DNA from: Actinomadura sp. NBRC 104425
Lineage (GTDB): Bacteria > Actinomycetota > Actinomycetes > Streptosporangiales > Streptosporangiaceae
Assembly: GCF_030269545.1 (NCBI RefSeq)
Contig: NZ_BSTN01000019.1
Coordinates: 1-64,000 of the forward strand
DNA: 64,000 bases
Reading direction: 5' to 3'
Every line of letters starts with the position of its first letter. The first letter of the stretch is position 1. Below, one piece after another: positions 62,797-64,000 of the stretch. The translations under genes were made by a program, and so were the position numbers. Under the pieces are notes generated by a model. It worked only from the letters and a program-made list of their open reading frames with translations. It was not told the origin of the DNA and made no database searches.

Positions 62797-64000
62797 TCAC
62801 GGGGCAGTCGTCCGCCACAGAGTGGGCGTCTCCCCCCGGTGGTCGGCGTCCACGCCCACGGCGAGCACGTCCCCGCCCACCGCGGCCAGCGCGGTGAGCC
62901 GCTGGTCCCCCGGCCCGTCCAGGCCGGTGCCGCGCGTTGGGACGCGCCGCCACGTCACCCCGTCCGCCGAGGCCCACATGACAGCGTCCTGTGCGCCGTT
63001 GCGGCCGACCGCGCCGGCCACCACGAACCCCTTGGGCGTCACCGCGGCCGAGGTGAGCTCCGACGCCTCCTCGGCTCCCGCGGGCACGCTCGTGCGCCAC
63101 GTGCGGCCGCCGTCGGACGACACCCCGATGAACCCCAGCCACCGCGCGGGCCGGCCCGCGGTCTGCGGCGTGGTGCCCCAGCCGAGCGCGACGAGGACGT
63201 CGCCGCGCGCCACGATCTGGTGGAACGCCCCCGATGCGACCCCGGACGGCAGCGGCGGCGGCGCGACGGCCGACCACTTCACGCCGTCCTGGGACGTCCA
63301 CACCGCGGGCCGGTAGGAGACGGGCTTAGCGGGCTTGCGGCCGCTGCCCGCGGCCGTCGGACGGCCTCCGACGGCCACATAGCCCTTGGAGACGGCCGTG
63401 ACGTCCCGCATCCACGTGCGGCCGTCCAGATCGCCCTTGCCCGCGTTCGAGCCGCGCTTCCAGCTCTTGAGGTCGGTGGAACGCCACGCGGCGGCCTTCC
63501 CCCCGGACGTGCCGACGACGACGTAGCCGGACGGCCCGGACGTGACGCCGTCCACCATGTTGCCCCGCGCACCGGGGAACGGGGTCTTGCGCCACGTCAC
63601 CCCGTCCGCGGACCCGGCCACCAGGGGCGTCACCTTCCCGTCGGGGGCGGTGACGCGTCCGACGGCGAGCCACCCCTTGGCGCCGTAGACGACGTCGCCG
63701 AACCGCTGCCGCGGCTGGCGCGGCCCGCCGACCGCCTTGCCTGCGCGCAGGTCGGGCGTCTGCGCGCGCGCCCAGGAACCGGGGGTCGCCGCGGGCGCGC
63801 TCCACACCGCCCCGCCGCCGCCCGTGCTGCCCACGGCGACGACGCGCCCCGCCCCCACGCTCATGGACGTGACGGCGCGTTCGGGGCGGATCGCACCCGG
63901 CACCTTGGCCAGGTCCACCACGTTCACCGGACGGGCCGCCGCCTCGCCCGACAGCGCCAGGTACGGGTCGTCACCCCGGCGCCCGGTGATGACGGCGGCG
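62797..64000 (-). CDS. BNR/beta-propeller repeat protein, 5' end beyond the window
   Basis: The frame is open from the right edge to the stop at 62797, giving at least 400 residues. In-frame codons upstream of GTG 63927 remain coding-like (ITGRRGDDPYLALSGEAAAR), so the start lies outside. Repeated units end in Asp-box-like motifs: GSADGVTWRKTPF, RSTDLKSWKRGSN, TSQDGVKWSAVAP, SSDGGRTWRTSVP and ASADGVTWRRVPT, each following a hydrophobic strand such as GYVVVGTSGG. This is a sialidase-type beta-propeller. No catalytic residues are apparent, so a secreted or lipid-anchored binding protein is likely. Confidence 0.82.
   Translation of the reverse strand, partial: AAVITGRRGDDPYLALSGEAAARPVNVVDLAKVPGAIRPERAVTSMSVGAGRVVAVGSTGGGGAVWSAPAATPGSWARAQTPDLRAGKAVGGPRQPRQRFGDVVYGAKGWLAVGRVTAPDGKVTPLVAGSADGVTWRKTPFPGARGNMVDGVTSGPSGYVVVGTSGGKAAAWRSTDLKSWKRGSNAGKGDLDGRTWMRDVTAVSKGYVAVGGRPTAAGSGRKPAKPVSYRPAVWTSQDGVKWSAVAPPPLPSGVASGAFHQIVARGDVLVALGWGTTPQTAGRPARWLGFIGVSSDGGRTWRTSVPAGAEEASELTSAAVTPKGFVVAGAVGRNGAQDAVMWASADGVTWRRVPTRGTGLDGPGDQRLTALAAVGGDVLAVGVDADHRGETPTLWRTTAP

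Overview
The window reads as chromosomal DNA of a high-G+C actinomycete. Third codon positions are almost uniformly G or C, GTG starts are common, and many genes overlap by 4 bp (GTGA or ATGA). Typical actinomycete content includes an ergothioneine operon, XRE regulators with TPR tails, DUF397, and Mycobacterium-type steroid side-chain genes. The fused ChsH2-ChsH1 hydratase and the mix of families suggest Thermomonosporaceae (Actinomadura-like), which is an inference. No rRNA, tRNA, CRISPR array or intact insertion sequence was seen.

Left edge (1-2650): a HicA-type toxin gene, then a rearranged segment. A 383-bp block carrying the 5' end of a membrane-anchored trypsin-like protease gene occurs twice (490-872 and 1637-2019). 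The first copy is fused to a truncated XRE regulator. 2754-9470: histidine utilisation (hutF, an M20 amidohydrolase, hutU, hutH) with a divergent IclR regulator and a palindromic operator candidate. No hutI is present. 9492-18246: an unknown membrane protein, a four-gene OpuC/EgtUV-like ABC importer for quaternary amines, a divergent HAL-family lyase lacking the MIO-forming serine, a LacI regulator with three tandem 13-bp operators, and an amidohydrolase/cysteine-dioxygenase-like pair. 18365-24779: acyltransferase, SGNH lipoprotein and egtABCD. The ergothioneine operon lies beside a quaternary-amine importer and an unusual lyase, so 10.5-24.8 kb may form an ergothioneine/histidine-betaine locus.

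24981-34798: a membrane-anchored sigma-like factor, two small coupled genes (one encodes a 35-residue zinc ribbon), a TetR regulator, then a steroid side-chain operon (fadD17-like, fadE28, fadE29, chsH2-chsH1 fusion, ltp2) with a divergent KstR-like repressor. 34811-38894: two small unknown genes, an XRE-TPR regulator with a tandem paralogue that lost its DNA-binding domain, an ASCH protein and DUF397. 38891-41035: a transmembrane Ser/Thr kinase with a periplasmic-binding-protein sensor. 41092-49871: a contiguous purine catabolic operon (OHCU decarboxylase, uricase, three-subunit xanthine dehydrogenase, 8-oxoguanine deaminase-like enzyme, allantoinase, allantoicase). It lacks an HIU hydrolase.

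50003-53632: a second steroid island (fadA5, cytochrome P450) between two decayed genes. 53980-58057: glycosyltransferase, methyltransferase, prenyltransferase-like barrel protein and a second methyltransferase. 58497-59865: 3Fe-4S ferredoxin and zinc alcohol dehydrogenase. Matches to the KstR operator consensus TnnAACnnGTTnnA occur in front of the fadD operon (one mismatch), fadA5, the P450, and twice in the region before the ferredoxin. These tie the dispersed steroid genes into one probable regulon. The right end holds a secreted nuclease-like protein, a 26-residue cysteine-rich metallothionein-like peptide, and a BNR-repeat protein cut by the window edge.
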